Below, one piece after another: positions 14,919-23,658 of a DNA stretch of 30,617 bases. The DNA is from CAVXAE01 sp044225565. Lineage in GTDB: Bacteria; Pseudomonadota; Gammaproteobacteria; Steroidobacterales; Steroidobacteraceae. Both the position numbers and the translations under genes were made by a program. The stretch is taken from contig JBGAIL010000040.1 in NCBI GenBank assembly GCA_044225565.1, forward strand, positions 1-30,617. The letters are read 5' to 3'. How positions within the stretch are numbered: the stretch's first letter is position 1; each line of letters begins with the position of its first letter. The notes beneath the pieces were generated by a model. That model was not told where the DNA came from and ran no database searches. It was given only the letters and a program-made list of their open reading frames with translations.

Positions 14919-15650
14919 TCAGTCGCCGCCGCGCAGGTGGCTCGCGAGCATGGCGGGCGGCAGATAGCCCGAGAGCAGCTCGCCGTCCTCGAGCAGCAGC
15001 GCCGGCGTTCCACCGATGGCCAGCTTGCGGCCCAGGTCGTAATCCCGCTCCACGGGCGAGCCCTTGCACTGCTTCGTGCCGGCCACCGTCTCGCCCCGCT
15101 TCAGGCGCGTGAAGGTGTCGTTGCGGTCCTTCGAGCACCACACCTGTTCGGCCTTCGCCCACGACTCCGTGCCCGGCCCGCTGCGCGGGTAGAACAGGTA
15201 GCGCACCCGGATGCCGAGCTTGTTGTACTCGGCGATCTGGCTGTGGAGCTTGCGGCAGTAGGCGCAGTCGATGTCCGTGAAGACGGTGACGGTGTACTTC
15301 GGATTGGCCGGCGAGAACACCAGCATCTGCGATTCGGGGACGACGGATACCAGCTTCAGGCGCGCGCTGCGGCGCTTGGCCTCGGTGAGATTGACGTTCG
15401 AGCCGATGTCGTAGAGATCACCGGCGATGGCGTAATTGCCGTCGGAAGAGACATAGGCGATGTCCGCCCCGCGGGTGAGCTCGAACACGCCCGGAATGGG
15501 CGAAGCACGCAGGTCTTCGGTGCGCGTGCCGGGAATCTTGCGGGCGATGTCGGCTCGCGGATCGGCGGCAGCCGGCGCTTGCGCGCGCAGCACGAGCGGA
15601 GCCGCTGCACAGAGCAAGCCGAGAGCGATGAGCGGGAGGCGGGCAATCAT
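14919..15650 (-). CDS. dsbC: Thiol:disulfide interchange protein DsbC
   Basis: A 243-residue periplasmic disulfide isomerase. The signal peptide spans about residues 1-24 (MIARLPLIALGLLCAAAPL, cleavage after a small residue before QAPAAADP). The N-terminal dimerisation domain runs to about residue 85, followed by a thioredoxin fold with active site VFTDIDCAYCRKLH and the cis-proline loop GGTPALLL. The CAYC pair differs from the CGYC of E. coli. Two further cysteines (VWCSKD and KQCKGS) correspond to the structural disulfide. ATG 15650 has TGGAG five bases upstream. xerD lies upstream on the same strand, the order seen in E. coli (xerD-dsbC). Confidence 0.95.
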   Translation of the reverse strand: MIARLPLIALGLLCAAAPLVLRAQAPAAADPRADIARKIPGTRTEDLRASPIPGVFELTRGADIAYVSSDGNYAIAGDLYDIGSNVNLTEAKRRSARLKLVSVVPESQMLVFSPANPKYTVTVFTDIDCAYCRKLHSQIAEYNKLGIRVRYLFYPRSGPGTESWAKAEQVWCSKDRNDTFTRLKRGETVAGTKQCKGSPVERDYDLGRKLAIGGTPALLLEDGELLSGYLPPAMLASHLRGGD

Positions 15651-15776
15651 GGAAACTCCAGCGGACTTGGGCGCGAGGTTGGACCCTCGGCGCGGGGACA
15701 AGGTTCAGCGCGGCGGGAGTTTAGCAGAGGCAGGACATCGCGAGAGGCGGACGGGCGGCAGCTTCGATGGGCGGCA

Positions 15777-16778
15777 TTATGAGATGCCATTCGTGGCACG
15801 GCGTGCCGGCCCACGCATCCTGCGTGGGCGTTCGCCGCGTTCGCGGCTCACCCTCGGGTGATGCTGAGAATGCAGTTCCTTCATGCGCTCACGAGCCACG
15901 TGCGTATAGATCTGCGTGGTCGAGAGATCACTATGGCCGAGCAGCATCTGCACCACGCGCAGATCCGCGCCGTGGTTGAGAAGGTGCGTGGCGAAAGCGT
16001 GGCGCAGCGTATGCGGCGACAGCTCCTTGGCGACACCGGCCTTGCGCGCGTAGCGTTTGATGATGTGCCAGAACGCCTGGCGCGTCATACGATCGCCGCG
16101 GCGCGTGGGGAAGAGATAATCCGTCTGCCGCTCGAGCAGGATCTCGGCGCGCGGGCCGCGCGCGAAATCGGTGATCCAGCGGACTGCCTCCTCGCCGAGC
16201 GGAATGAGCCGCTCGCGGTTGCCCTTGCCGAGGATGCGGATGACCCCCTGATTCAGGTTCACCTGCGCGGTGCGCAGGTTCACCAGCTCGGACACGCGAA
16301 GGCCGGTGGCGTAGAGCAGCTCGAGCATCGTGCGATCGCGATTGCCCAGCGGGTCGTTCACGGTTGGCGCGCTCAGCAGCGATTCCACCTCTTCCTCGGT
16401 GAGCGACTTCGGCAGCGAGCGGCCGATCTTGGGCATGGCGATCTGCGCCGTCGGGTCTTCCTTGATCAGGCTTTCGCGGACGAGGTAGCGGAAGAAGCGA
16501 CGGAAGCTCGAAAGCTGCCGCGCCGTGGAGCGCGGCCGTGCGCCCGCGTGAACGCGGTACGCGATGAAATCCTGCAGGTCCGCACGCGTGGTGGCCACCA
16601 TCTGCGTGTTGCGCTCCGCGAGCCAGCGTGCGAGCGCGGTGAGATCCGCCCGGTACGCGGCAAGCGTGTTCGTCGACAGACCGCGCTCCATCCAGACGGC
16701 GTCGAGGAATCGGGAGACCAGTGGATCGGTCGCGTCGGAAGAGCTGGGCTGGACGGCGACGGCGGCGTGCTTGGACAA
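15777..16778 (-). CDS. xerD: Site-specific tyrosine recombinase XerD
   Basis: XerD works with XerC at dif to resolve chromosome dimers under FtsK control. The catalytic set is complete: Arg161 (TGLRVSEL), Lys185 (GKGNRER), His256 and Arg259 (SPHTLRHAF), His282 (LGHSDL) and Tyr291 (TQIYTHV). The N-terminal SAM-like core-binding domain begins near residue 18. XerD proteins normally end close to LHxxHHPR, here at residue 309; another 24 Arg-rich residues follow that are encoded by a run of short palindromes. The start is TTG at 16778; no ATG or GTG lies in a better place. dsbC follows 127 bases downstream. Total length 333, against 298 in E. coli. Confidence 0.95.
   Translation of the reverse strand: MSKHAAVAVQPSSSDATDPLVSRFLDAVWMERGLSTNTLAAYRADLTALARWLAERNTQMVATTRADLQDFIAYRVHAGARPRSTARQLSSFRRFFRYLVRESLIKEDPTAQIAMPKIGRSLPKSLTEEEVESLLSAPTVNDPLGNRDRTMLELLYATGLRVSELVNLRTAQVNLNQGVIRILGKGNRERLIPLGEEAVRWITDFARGPRAEILLERQTDYLFPTRRGDRMTRQAFWHIIKRYARKAGVAKELSPHTLRHAFATHLLNHGADLRVVQMLLGHSDLSTTQIYTHVARERMKELHSQHHPRVSRERGERPRRMRGPARRATNGIS
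15785..15860. repeat. Run of five short palindromes at the 3' end of xerD
   Basis: Five stems sit in 76 bases: TGCCA/TGGCA (15785-15798), GGCACG-G-CGTGCC (15795-15807), CCCACGCA/TGCGTGGG (15810-15828), GCCGCG/CGCGGC with a TT loop (15834-15847) and CACCC/GGGTG (15849-15860). The run starts just where the conserved XerD sequence ends and is read as its extra C-terminal tail. The style resembles the cluster at 1031-1096. Confidence 0.75.
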
Positions 16779-16849
16779 GGGGCAAGTCTCGCTCGGGTAT
16801 GGGGCCGGCAGAGTATGGTGAGTGGGCTCCGTCAGCGTGCGTGACCATC

Positions 16850-16879
16850 TTCACATCTGCGGACAAGCATTAACATAAA
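16850..16879 (+). promoter_or_regulatory. Possible promoter of plsC
   Basis: TTCACA (16850-16855) and the AT-rich TAACATAAA (16871-16879) lie 15-18 bases apart depending on the -10 hexamer chosen, about 50 bases upstream of the plsC start. This is the most AT-rich part of the xerD/plsC divergent gap. The match is weak. Confidence 0.3.
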
Positions 16880-16928
16880 GAGAACCAGTTCACACCCCCC
16901 TGCACGCGGGATTTGTCGAGATAGACGC

Positions 16929-17684
16929 ATGACTGAATCGATGGAATCGCAAGGTCTGGAGCCGCGTCGCACGATGCCGGCGCTGCTGCACACCGTATAC
17001 GCCGCCTATGCCTGGTCCGCATTCCTCGTGATGGGCACGCTCACGATGCTGCTGGCACTCCTGCTGCCGGGGCTGAAGCTGCGGCGAAAGCTCGCGCGCA
17101 GGATGTCGCGGCTGACGCTTCGGATGGCGGGCATGCCGCTCGACATACGCTCGCTGCAGCACTTGCCCGAAGGGCAGTGCGTGATCGTGGCGAACCACGC
17201 GAGTTATATCGATGGTGTGGTGATGACCGCGGTGCTGCCACCGCGCTTCGGGTTCGTGATCAAACGCGAGATGTCGCGCGTGCCACTCGCGGGTTTGCTG
17301 CTCAAGAGACTTGGCTCCGAGTTCGTGGAGCGCTTCAACCGGCAACGCGGCGCCGCCGACGCCCGCCGCATGATGCGCACGGCGAGCAACGGACACTCAC
17401 TGGTTTTCTTTCCCGAGGGCACCTTCTCGCCGCAGCCCGGGCTTCTCAAATTCCATACAGGCGCATTCGTGACGGCGGCGAAGGCAGGTTGTCCCGTCGT
17501 GCCTGCCGTAGTGCGCGGGACGCGTCGCGCGCTGCCCCCGAAAACCGCCCTGCCCCATCCTTCGCGCATCCAGGTGGAATTCCTTCCCGCGCTACCCGTT
17601 TCCTCCGAGAGCGTGGAGCTGCGTGATCAGGCCCGAATGGCCATTCTTTCCGAGCTGCGCGAGCCGGATCTGAGCGCGACGTAA
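16929..17684 (+). CDS. plsC: 1-acyl-sn-glycerol-3-phosphate acyltransferase (PlsC family)
   Basis: A 251-residue membrane acyltransferase that adds the second acyl chain to lysophosphatidate in phospholipid synthesis. A hydrophobic segment at about 24-48 anchors it. Catalytic motif NHASYID (N-H-x4-D) is near residue 94, followed by KREMSRVPLAG, the FPEGT substrate-binding motif near residue 160, and PVVPAVVRGT. It is a single gene between divergent xerD and convergent icmF. Whether it is the main PlsC or a paralogue cannot be told. ATG at 16929 with no strong ribosome binding site. Confidence 0.92.
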   Translation: MTESMESQGLEPRRTMPALLHTVYAAYAWSAFLVMGTLTMLLALLLPGLKLRRKLARRMSRLTLRMAGMPLDIRSLQHLPEGQCVIVANHASYIDGVVMTAVLPPRFGFVIKREMSRVPLAGLLLKRLGSEFVERFNRQRGAADARRMMRTASNGHSLVFFPEGTFSPQPGLLKFHTGAFVTAAKAGCPVVPAVVRGTRRALPPKTALPHPSRIQVEFLPALPVSSESVELRDQARMAILSELREPDLSAT

Positions 17685-17994
17685 GGAAGGGCCGCGCCCG
17701 CCCCTCGATGGGATCACTCCGGCGCCCGGAAACAAGAACGCCTTCGCGCAAAGCTTCATGTTGGCAACACATGCCCCGAGACTGACGCACGGCAAGACAA
17801 ACGGCCCAGGAGCGGCCTTCCCGTTCCGGGTCTTCGACGGCACAGGGAGGGGCGGGGGTAGGCCCCGTTTGGGGGATGTCAAAAACAGGGATGTTTTTGA
17901 CAAGCCTCCAGGGACGGATTCACGGCGGTCCCCCAAACGGGGCCTACCCCCGCCCCTCCCGGCAATTCCCGCGAAAATGCGAGACCTGAAGGCA
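17685..17994. other. 310-base gene-free gap between plsC and icmF
   Basis: No coding sequence is supported here. The first 160 bases show nothing that I recognise. Positions 17845-17960 hold the large inverted repeat listed separately. Both flanking genes end in this gap, so it is a shared 3' region. Confidence 0.7.
17845..17960. repeat. 116-base inverted repeat with perfect 32-base arms
   Basis: The arms 17845-17876 and 17929-17960 are exact reverse complements over 32 bases. The arm begins GGGAGGGGCGGGGGTAGG and is very G-rich. Between them, TGTCAAAAAC (17877-17886) and GTTTTTGACA (17893-17902) form a second 10-base stem with a 6-base loop, then AGGGACGGATTCACGG. The whole could fold as one long hairpin, end both converging transcripts, or be a small non-autonomous mobile element. 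No clear target-site duplication is visible at the ends. Confidence 0.85.
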
Positions 17995-20900
17995 TCACAT
18001 GTTGCGCCGGTACTGCCCACCCACCTGGTAAAGCGCGTTCGATATCTGCCCCAGCGAGCACACCTTCACCGCTTCCATCAGCTGCCCGAACACGTTCCCG
18101 CCCGAGGCAGCAACCTCCTGCAGCTTCTGCAACGCCGCCGCAGAGACTTCCGCATTGCGCGACTGGAACGCACGCACCGCCGCCACCTGATCCTGCTTCT
18201 CCTCCTCGGTGGAACGGATCAGCTCGGCGCCCTTGTGCTCCTCGGACGAATCGCTCTTCGAGAGGAACGTGTTGATGCCGACGAGCGGCAGGCTGCCGTC
18301 GTGCTTCTTCGTCTCGTAGTACAGCGACTCCTCCTGGATCTTCGAGCGCTGGTACATGGTTTCCATGGCGCCGAGCACGCCGCCCCGCTCGGAAAGCGAG
18401 TCGAACTCCTTGTAGACGGCTTCTTCCACGAGGTCGGTGAGATAGTCGATGGCGAAGGACCCGGACCAGGGGTTCTGGTTCTTGTTGAGCCCCAACTCCC
18501 GGTTGATGATGAGCTGGATCGCCACGGCACGCCGTACGCTCTCCTCCGTGGGCGTGGTCAGCGCCTCGTCGTACGCGTTCGTATGCAGGCTGTTGCAGTT
18601 GTCGAAGAGCGCATAGAGCGCCTGCAGCGTGGTGCGGATGTCGTTGAAGTCGATCTCGCGCGCGTGCAGGCTGCGCCCGGAAGTCTGGATGTGGTACTTG
18701 AGCATCTGGCTGCGCGGCCCGGCCTTGTAGAGCTCCCGCATGGCGCGCGCCCAGATGCGGCGCGCGACGCGGCCGATCACCGCATACTCCGGATCCATGC
18801 CGTTCGAGAAGAAGAAGCTCAGGTTCGGGGCGAAGTCGTCGATCCTCATGCCGCGCGCGAGGTAGTACTCCACGATGGTGAAGCCGTTCGCGAGCGTGAA
18901 GGCGAGCTGCGAGACGGGGTTCGCGCCCGCCTCCGCAATGTGATACCCAGAAATCGATACCGAGTAGAAATTGCGCACCTGCTCGTCGATGAAGTATTGC
19001 TGCACGTCACCCATCATGCGCAGCGCGAACTCGGTGGAGAAAATGCAAGTGTTCTGCGCCTGGTCCTCCTTGAGGATGTCCGCCTGCACCGTGCCACGCA
19101 CAGCCTGCAGCGCCTCGGCCTTGATGCGCGCGTAAACGTCCGGCGGAACGAGCTGATCGCCCGTGATGCCGAGGAGCGCGATGCCGGACCCGTCGTGCCC
19201 GGCCGGCAGCTGCCCTTTGTAGGCCGGAGCGCCGACGCCCTTGGCGCGGCCGCGCTGGTTCGCCGCGTCAATCTTCGCCTGAGCCTCTTCCCAGCGGCCT
19301 TCGGCTTTCAGATGACGCTCTACGCGCTGATCGATCGCCGTGTTCATGAACATGGCGAGCAGGATCGGCGCCGGGCCATTGATGGTCATGGACACCGAGG
19401 TGCTCGGCGCGCACAGGTCGAAGCCCGAGTAGAGCTTCTTCATGTCGTCGAGAGTCGCGATGGAGACGCCGGAGTTGCCGGTGCGGCCGTAGATGTCCGG
19501 GCGCGTATCGGGATCTTCCCCGTAGAGCGTGGTGGAATCGAACGCCGTGGACAGGCGCGCCGCGCCATGATCTCCGGCCAGATAGTGGAACCTGCGATTG
19601 GTGCGCTCCGGCGGGCCTTCGCCCGCGAACATGCGCGTGGGGTCTTCGGCTTCACGCCGGTATGGATACACGCCGCCGGTATACGGATAGGCGCCCGGAA
19701 GATTCTCGGCGAGCACGAAGCGCAGGATCTCGCCCCAGTCCCGGAACTTCGGCACGGAGATCTTGGGCAGCGGCAGCCGGCTCAGGCTCTCCGTGTAGTT
19801 CTCTCCCGTGACGTCCTTGTTGCGCACCTTGTACGAGTATGTGGGATCGGTTGCTCCCTTCACGCGCGCCGGCCAGGCTTTCAGCTCGCCGATGCCCTCG
19901 GCACCGATTTCGTCCAGTGCACGGTTGTACGCTGCCCTCAGCTCGCGACGCGTGGCGTCTGCAGACGCATCGGTGAGCGCACTGTCAGCGTAGCGATCCA
20001 GCGGACTCGGCAGCGCCGCATCATGCAACGCCTTCAACGATTCATACAGGCCGTGCGCGCGCGCTGCGGCCTGTGCCTGGGCGTCGATACGCTCGTGCAC
20101 GGCGCGACCGGCCTGCGCAATCTCTGCGAGATAGCGCGTACGCGAACCGGGAATGAGAGGATCCCGCGCCGTGAGCGCGGTCGGGCCGACGTCGCGCACC
20201 TGCCATGGCGCTGCGCCGACTTTCTTCTTCTCCAGAGCCTCGCAAATGGCGCCGAACAGGCGATTCACACCAGGATCGTTGAAGCGGCTCGCGATGGTGG
20301 GAAACACGGGCACTTCCGCATCGCTCGCCTGCATGCGCTCGGGATGATTGCGGCGCCACTGCTTGCGCACGTCCCGCAACGAGTCCGCGGCGCCGCGCTT
20401 CTCGCTCTTGTTGAGCACGATGAGATCGGCGAAGTCGAGCATGTCGATCTTCTCGAGCTGGCTCGCGGCGCCGTACTCGGCCGTCATCACGTAGAGCGAG
20501 AGATCACAGAGGTCGACGACCTCGGTATCCGACTGGCCGATACCCGCGGTCTCGACGATGACGAGATCGAAGCCCGCGAGCCTGTAGAGGTCGATGACCT
20601 CGCGGATCACCGCGCTGGTCGAGAGATTCTGCCGGCGCGTGGCCAGCGAGCGCATGAAGACCTGCTCGCTGGCGAGCGAATTCATGCGGATGCGGTCGCC
20701 CAGCAGCGCGCCGCCGGAGCGACGGCGGGTAGGATCCATGGCCACCACGGCGATCTGCCTGTCCGGGAACTGGCGCACGAAGCGCGCGAGCAACTCGTCC
20801 GTGAGGCTCGACTTGCCCGCGCCGCCCGTGCCCGTGATGCCGATGACCGGCACCTTGTTGCGCGACCGGCCGAGCGCGCGACGAATCTGATCCGCGGAGG

Positions 20901-21468
20901 CTTCGGAGCCGGCGGAACCTTCCAGCGCCGAGATGGTGCGCGCAATGTGCGCGTGGTCCCGCGCATTCAGCGGACCGAACTCGTACTGTGGCTTCTGCAC
21001 GGCGCGCACGCGCTGGATGACGTCCGTGATCATGCCCACGAGACCCAGGCGACGGCCGTCCTCGGGCGTGTAGATTTTCTCGACGCCGTGGCGCTCGAGC
21101 GCCTCGATTTCATGCGGCGCGATGGTGCCGCCGCCGCCCACCACGACGCGGATGTGCTCGCAGCCCTTCTCGCGGAGCATGTCCACCATGTAGGCGAAGT
21201 ACTCGTTGTGGCCGCCCTGGTAGGAGCTCACCGCGATGCCGTCGGCGTCCTCCTGGATGGCGGCGCGGACGATGTCCGCCACGCTGCGGTTGTGGCCCAG
21301 GTGGACCACTTCCGCCCCCTGCGACTGCAGCAGGCGGCGGATCATGTTGATGGCGGCGTCGTGCCCGTCGAACAGGGATGCCGCCGAAACGAAGCGCAAC
21401 GGCGCGCGGGGCGCCCCGGCTTCGGATTCCGGATGCGCGGCCGCGCCGCCCTGGGTTGCGCTGCTCAT
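17995..21468 (-). CDS. icmF: Fused isobutyryl-CoA mutase IcmF
   Basis: IcmF interconverts isobutyryl-CoA and n-butyryl-CoA with adenosylcobalamin, and carries its own G-protein chaperone. The 1157 residues show the fused order. B12-binding domain at about 24-155 with LFDGHDAAIN, where His36 should ligate cobalt, and SSYQGGHNEY. MeaI-like GTPase with Walker A GTGGAGKS at 213-220, ETAGIGQSD and NKSE at 353-356. The mutase TIM barrel follows from about 560 with DPTRMFAGEG, GRTGNSGVSIATLDDM and SVSMTINGPAP, ending RRNM. The set DPTRMFAGEG and EDQAQNTCIFSTEFALR separates it from methylmalonyl-CoA mutase. ATG 21468 has GGGGAG about 9 bases upstream. Divergent from the TetR gene. Confidence 0.95.
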   Translation of the reverse strand: MSSATQGGAAAHPESEAGAPRAPLRFVSAASLFDGHDAAINMIRRLLQSQGAEVVHLGHNRSVADIVRAAIQEDADGIAVSSYQGGHNEYFAYMVDMLREKGCEHIRVVVGGGGTIAPHEIEALERHGVEKIYTPEDGRRLGLVGMITDVIQRVRAVQKPQYEFGPLNARDHAHIARTISALEGSAGSEASADQIRRALGRSRNKVPVIGITGTGGAGKSSLTDELLARFVRQFPDRQIAVVAMDPTRRRSGGALLGDRIRMNSLASEQVFMRSLATRRQNLSTSAVIREVIDLYRLAGFDLVIVETAGIGQSDTEVVDLCDLSLYVMTAEYGAASQLEKIDMLDFADLIVLNKSEKRGAADSLRDVRKQWRRNHPERMQASDAEVPVFPTIASRFNDPGVNRLFGAICEALEKKKVGAAPWQVRDVGPTALTARDPLIPGSRTRYLAEIAQAGRAVHERIDAQAQAAARAHGLYESLKALHDAALPSPLDRYADSALTDASADATRRELRAAYNRALDEIGAEGIGELKAWPARVKGATDPTYSYKVRNKDVTGENYTESLSRLPLPKISVPKFRDWGEILRFVLAENLPGAYPYTGGVYPYRREAEDPTRMFAGEGPPERTNRRFHYLAGDHGAARLSTAFDSTTLYGEDPDTRPDIYGRTGNSGVSIATLDDMKKLYSGFDLCAPSTSVSMTINGPAPILLAMFMNTAIDQRVERHLKAEGRWEEAQAKIDAANQRGRAKGVGAPAYKGQLPAGHDGSGIALLGITGDQLVPPDVYARIKAEALQAVRGTVQADILKEDQAQNTCIFSTEFALRMMGDVQQYFIDEQVRNFYSVSISGYHIAEAGANPVSQLAFTLANGFTIVEYYLARGMRIDDFAPNLSFFFSNGMDPEYAVIGRVARRIWARAMRELYKAGPRSQMLKYHIQTSGRSLHAREIDFNDIRTTLQALYALFDNCNSLHTNAYDEALTTPTEESVRRAVAIQLIINRELGLNKNQNPWSGSFAIDYLTDLVEEAVYKEFDSLSERGGVLGAMETMYQRSKIQEESLYYETKKHDGSLPLVGINTFLSKSDSSEEHKGAELIRSTEEEKQDQVAAVRAFQSRNAEVSAAALQKLQEVAASGGNVFGQLMEAVKVCSLGQISNALYQVGGQYRRNM

Positions 21469-21499
21469 GGAAGGCTCTCCCCGTTCCGCGATGGAAACT

Positions 21500-21526
21500 T
21501 ACCGTCGGGTAGAATTTTAAGCTACC
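21500..21526. promoter_or_regulatory. Candidate TetR operator in the icmF / tetR divergent gap
   Basis: TACC-GTCG-GGTA (21500-21511) is an inverted repeat, and GGTAG (21508-21512) pairs again with CTACC (21522-21526) across an AT-rich AATTTTAAG. This short AT-rich patch in a GC-rich 95-base gap is a likely promoter and operator region. The regulator at 21564 is the natural candidate to bind it. No experimental motif is known to me for this protein. Confidence 0.4.
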
Positions 21527-21563
21527 ATCCGGCTCCCCGTCGAGTTTCGCGCCCGCACGCCAC

Positions 21564-22277
21564 ATGACCCGTCGCGCCACCACTGCCCCGCGCCCTGCCT
21601 CCGCCAACGGCGCGGACTCCGCTTCGGCCTCCGCCTGGCGCGAAGGCCGCAAGCGGCTGCGGGACCACACGATAAAGCGGGACGCGGTCATCCGCACGGC
21701 CGCGCACCACTTCAAGGAGCACGGGTTCCACAACACGTCCCTGGAATCCATCGCGACGGCGCTCGACGTCACCAAGCCCACCCTCTACTACTACGTCCCG
21801 AACAAAGAGCAACTGCTCTTCGAGTGCTTCGTGGCCGGGCTCGAGCCCATCCGGGCCGCGCTCGGCGCCGCGAAGCAGCCGGGCGTGCCGGCCCGCGGGC
21901 GGCTGAGCGCCGTGCTCACCGAGTACGCCAAGGCCGTCGCCTCGGAATTCGGCTGGTGCATGGTGCGCGCCGAGCATCAGGACTTGAGCCCCACGATGCG
22001 AGCGCGTGTGCTCAAGGCCGAGATCGACCAGGGCATCCGCCGCCTGCTGCGCGAAGGCGTCCGCGACGGCTCGATCCGCCGTTGCGACGTGAAGATGACG
22101 GCCTTCGCCCTTGCCGGGGCACTCAACTGGATCGCACACTGGTATCGCGAGCAGCGCGACATGAGCGCGGAGCAGATCGCGGAAGCTTTCATCCACCTTT
22201 TCGAGGAAGGCCTCCGGCCGCGCGAAGCGCGCCGCAGACCGGCCAACCGCCCCGCGCCGCGCGGCGCGGGGGCGTAA
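21564..22277 (+). CDS. TetR/AcrR family transcriptional regulator
   Basis: A 237-residue repressor-type regulator. A disordered N-terminal tail rich in Ala/Ser/Arg precedes the HTH domain, which spans about 38-85: RDAVIRTAAHHFKEHGF, then TSLESIATALDVTKPTLYYY with recognition helix near 70-79. The C-terminal helical domain would bind a small ligand, probably an acyl-CoA judging by its neighbours. It is divergent from icmF and is followed 22 bases later by the thiolase gene, so it likely controls this acyl-CoA cluster, and possibly icmF as well. The C-terminus is Arg/Pro-rich and probably unstructured. Confidence 0.93.
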   Translation: MTRRATTAPRPASANGADSASASAWREGRKRLRDHTIKRDAVIRTAAHHFKEHGFHNTSLESIATALDVTKPTLYYYVPNKEQLLFECFVAGLEPIRAALGAAKQPGVPARGRLSAVLTEYAKAVASEFGWCMVRAEHQDLSPTMRARVLKAEIDQGIRRLLREGVRDGSIRRCDVKMTAFALAGALNWIAHWYREQRDMSAEQIAEAFIHLFEEGLRPREARRRPANRPAPRGAGA

Positions 22278-22299
22278 CCGACTTTCCAGGAGCCCAGCC

Positions 22300-23481
22300 A
22301 TGTCCGATCAGAACGTCGTCATCGTCTCCGCCAGGCGCACGCCCATCGGCGCCTTCCAGGGCGTGCTCACACCGGTCACGGCGCCCCAGCTCGGCGCCGC
22401 GGCTGCCAGGGCCGCCATCGAGTCGGCCGGCATCGAGGCCGCCGACGTGCAGGAAACCCTCTTCGGCTGCGTGCTGCCGGCCGGCCTCGGCCAGGCGCCC
22501 GCGCGGCAGGCCGCCATCGCCGCCGGTGTTCCGGTCGCCACGCCGGCCACCACCATCAACAAGATGTGCGGCTCCGGCCTCAAGGCCGTGATGATGGGCG
22601 CGGACCAGATCAAGGCCGGCGGCGCGGAGATCGTGCTCGCAGGGGGGCTCGAGTCCATGACCAACGCGCCGTACCTGCTGCTCAAGGCGCGCGGCGGCTA
22701 TCGCATGGGCCACGGGGAGCTGCTCGACCACATGTTCTACGATGGCCTGCAGAGCCCGTTCGACGGCAAGCTCATGGGCTGCTTCGCGGACGCCACCGCG
22801 GCGAAATACAAATTCTCGCGCGCGGAGCAGGATGCGTTCGCCGCCGAATCCGTGAAGCGCGCGCTGCAGGCGGTGGAATCGGGCGCCTTCGAGGCGGAGA
22901 TCACCCCGGTCACGGTGAAGTCGCGCAAGGGCGAATCGGTCGTTTCGAAGGACGAGACGCCGTTCACCTGCGACATCAGCAGGATCTCGGGGCTCAAGCC
23001 CGCCTTCGGCAAGGACGGCACGGTCACGGCCGCCAGCTCCTCGTCCATCTCGGATGGCGCGGCAGCGCTCATCCTCATGAGCGAGAGCGCCGCGAAGGCG
23101 CGCGGGCTCAAGCCGCTGGCGCGGGTGCTCGGTTACACGAGTCATGCCCACGAGCCGGAATGGTTCACCACGGCCCCGGTCGGCGCCATGAAGTCGCTGC
23201 TCGCGAAGCTCGGATGGAAATCCGGCGATGCAGACCTCTACGAGGTCAACGAAGCGTTCGCGACCGTCACCCTGGCAGCCATGCGGGATCTGGACATCGA
23301 CCATGCCCGGGTCAACGTGAATGGCGGCGCGTGCGCGCTCGGCCACCCGATCGGCGCCACGGGCGCGCGCATTCTCACCACGCTCGCGCACGCCCTCGCC
23401 CACCGGAACCTGAAGCGCGGAATCGCGTCGCTGTGCATCGGCGGCGGCGAGGCCGTCGCGATCGCCATCGAGCGCCTCTAA
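22300..23481 (+). CDS. Acetyl-CoA C-acyltransferase (thiolase)
   Basis: A 393-residue thiolase of the degradative/biosynthetic acetyl-CoA acetyltransferase type. Nucleophile Cys90 in NKMCGSGLKA, the NEAF motif at 317-320, His349 in CALGHPIGATGAR and acid/base Cys379 in LCIGGGEA are all present. Thiolases cleave 3-ketoacyl-CoA with CoA or condense two acetyl-CoA; with acetoacetyl-CoA synthetase downstream, cleavage of acetoacetyl-CoA is likely. ATG 22300 follows GGAG by 7 bases. It stands 22 bases after the TetR gene and 177 bases before the SDR gene. Confidence 0.95.
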   Translation: MSDQNVVIVSARRTPIGAFQGVLTPVTAPQLGAAAARAAIESAGIEAADVQETLFGCVLPAGLGQAPARQAAIAAGVPVATPATTINKMCGSGLKAVMMGADQIKAGGAEIVLAGGLESMTNAPYLLLKARGGYRMGHGELLDHMFYDGLQSPFDGKLMGCFADATAAKYKFSRAEQDAFAAESVKRALQAVESGAFEAEITPVTVKSRKGESVVSKDETPFTCDISRISGLKPAFGKDGTVTAASSSSISDGAAALILMSESAAKARGLKPLARVLGYTSHAHEPEWFTTAPVGAMKSLLAKLGWKSGDADLYEVNEAFATVTLAAMRDLDIDHARVNVNGGACALGHPIGATGARILTTLAHALAHRNLKRGIASLCIGGGEAVAIAIERL

Positions 23482-23658
23482 GGCCCCGGCTGGTCGGAAC
23501 GCCCGCCCGGACGCTCGCTCCTGCCCCGGGCAAGGCCGGCGTCGATATTCGGCGCCGTCCGCAGGTAAACTCGCGGGCCTCGTGCCCCGCCTGAAATCGT
23601 AAATCAGCCCGGCGCCCGATCCCGGGTGCCACGGCGCACCCAGAACGCAGGAGCCTCG

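Noticed and set aside
17831..17968. Target-site duplication flanking the 116-base inverted repeat
   Set aside because: GGCA occurs near both ends but with different spacing to the arms, so it does not form a proper duplication.
17758..21567. A 1269-codon open frame on the plus strand opposite icmF
   Set aside because: It is the antisense of a well-recognised IcmF; its translation is His/Arg/Ala-rich with no domain, as expected for GC-rich antisense frames.
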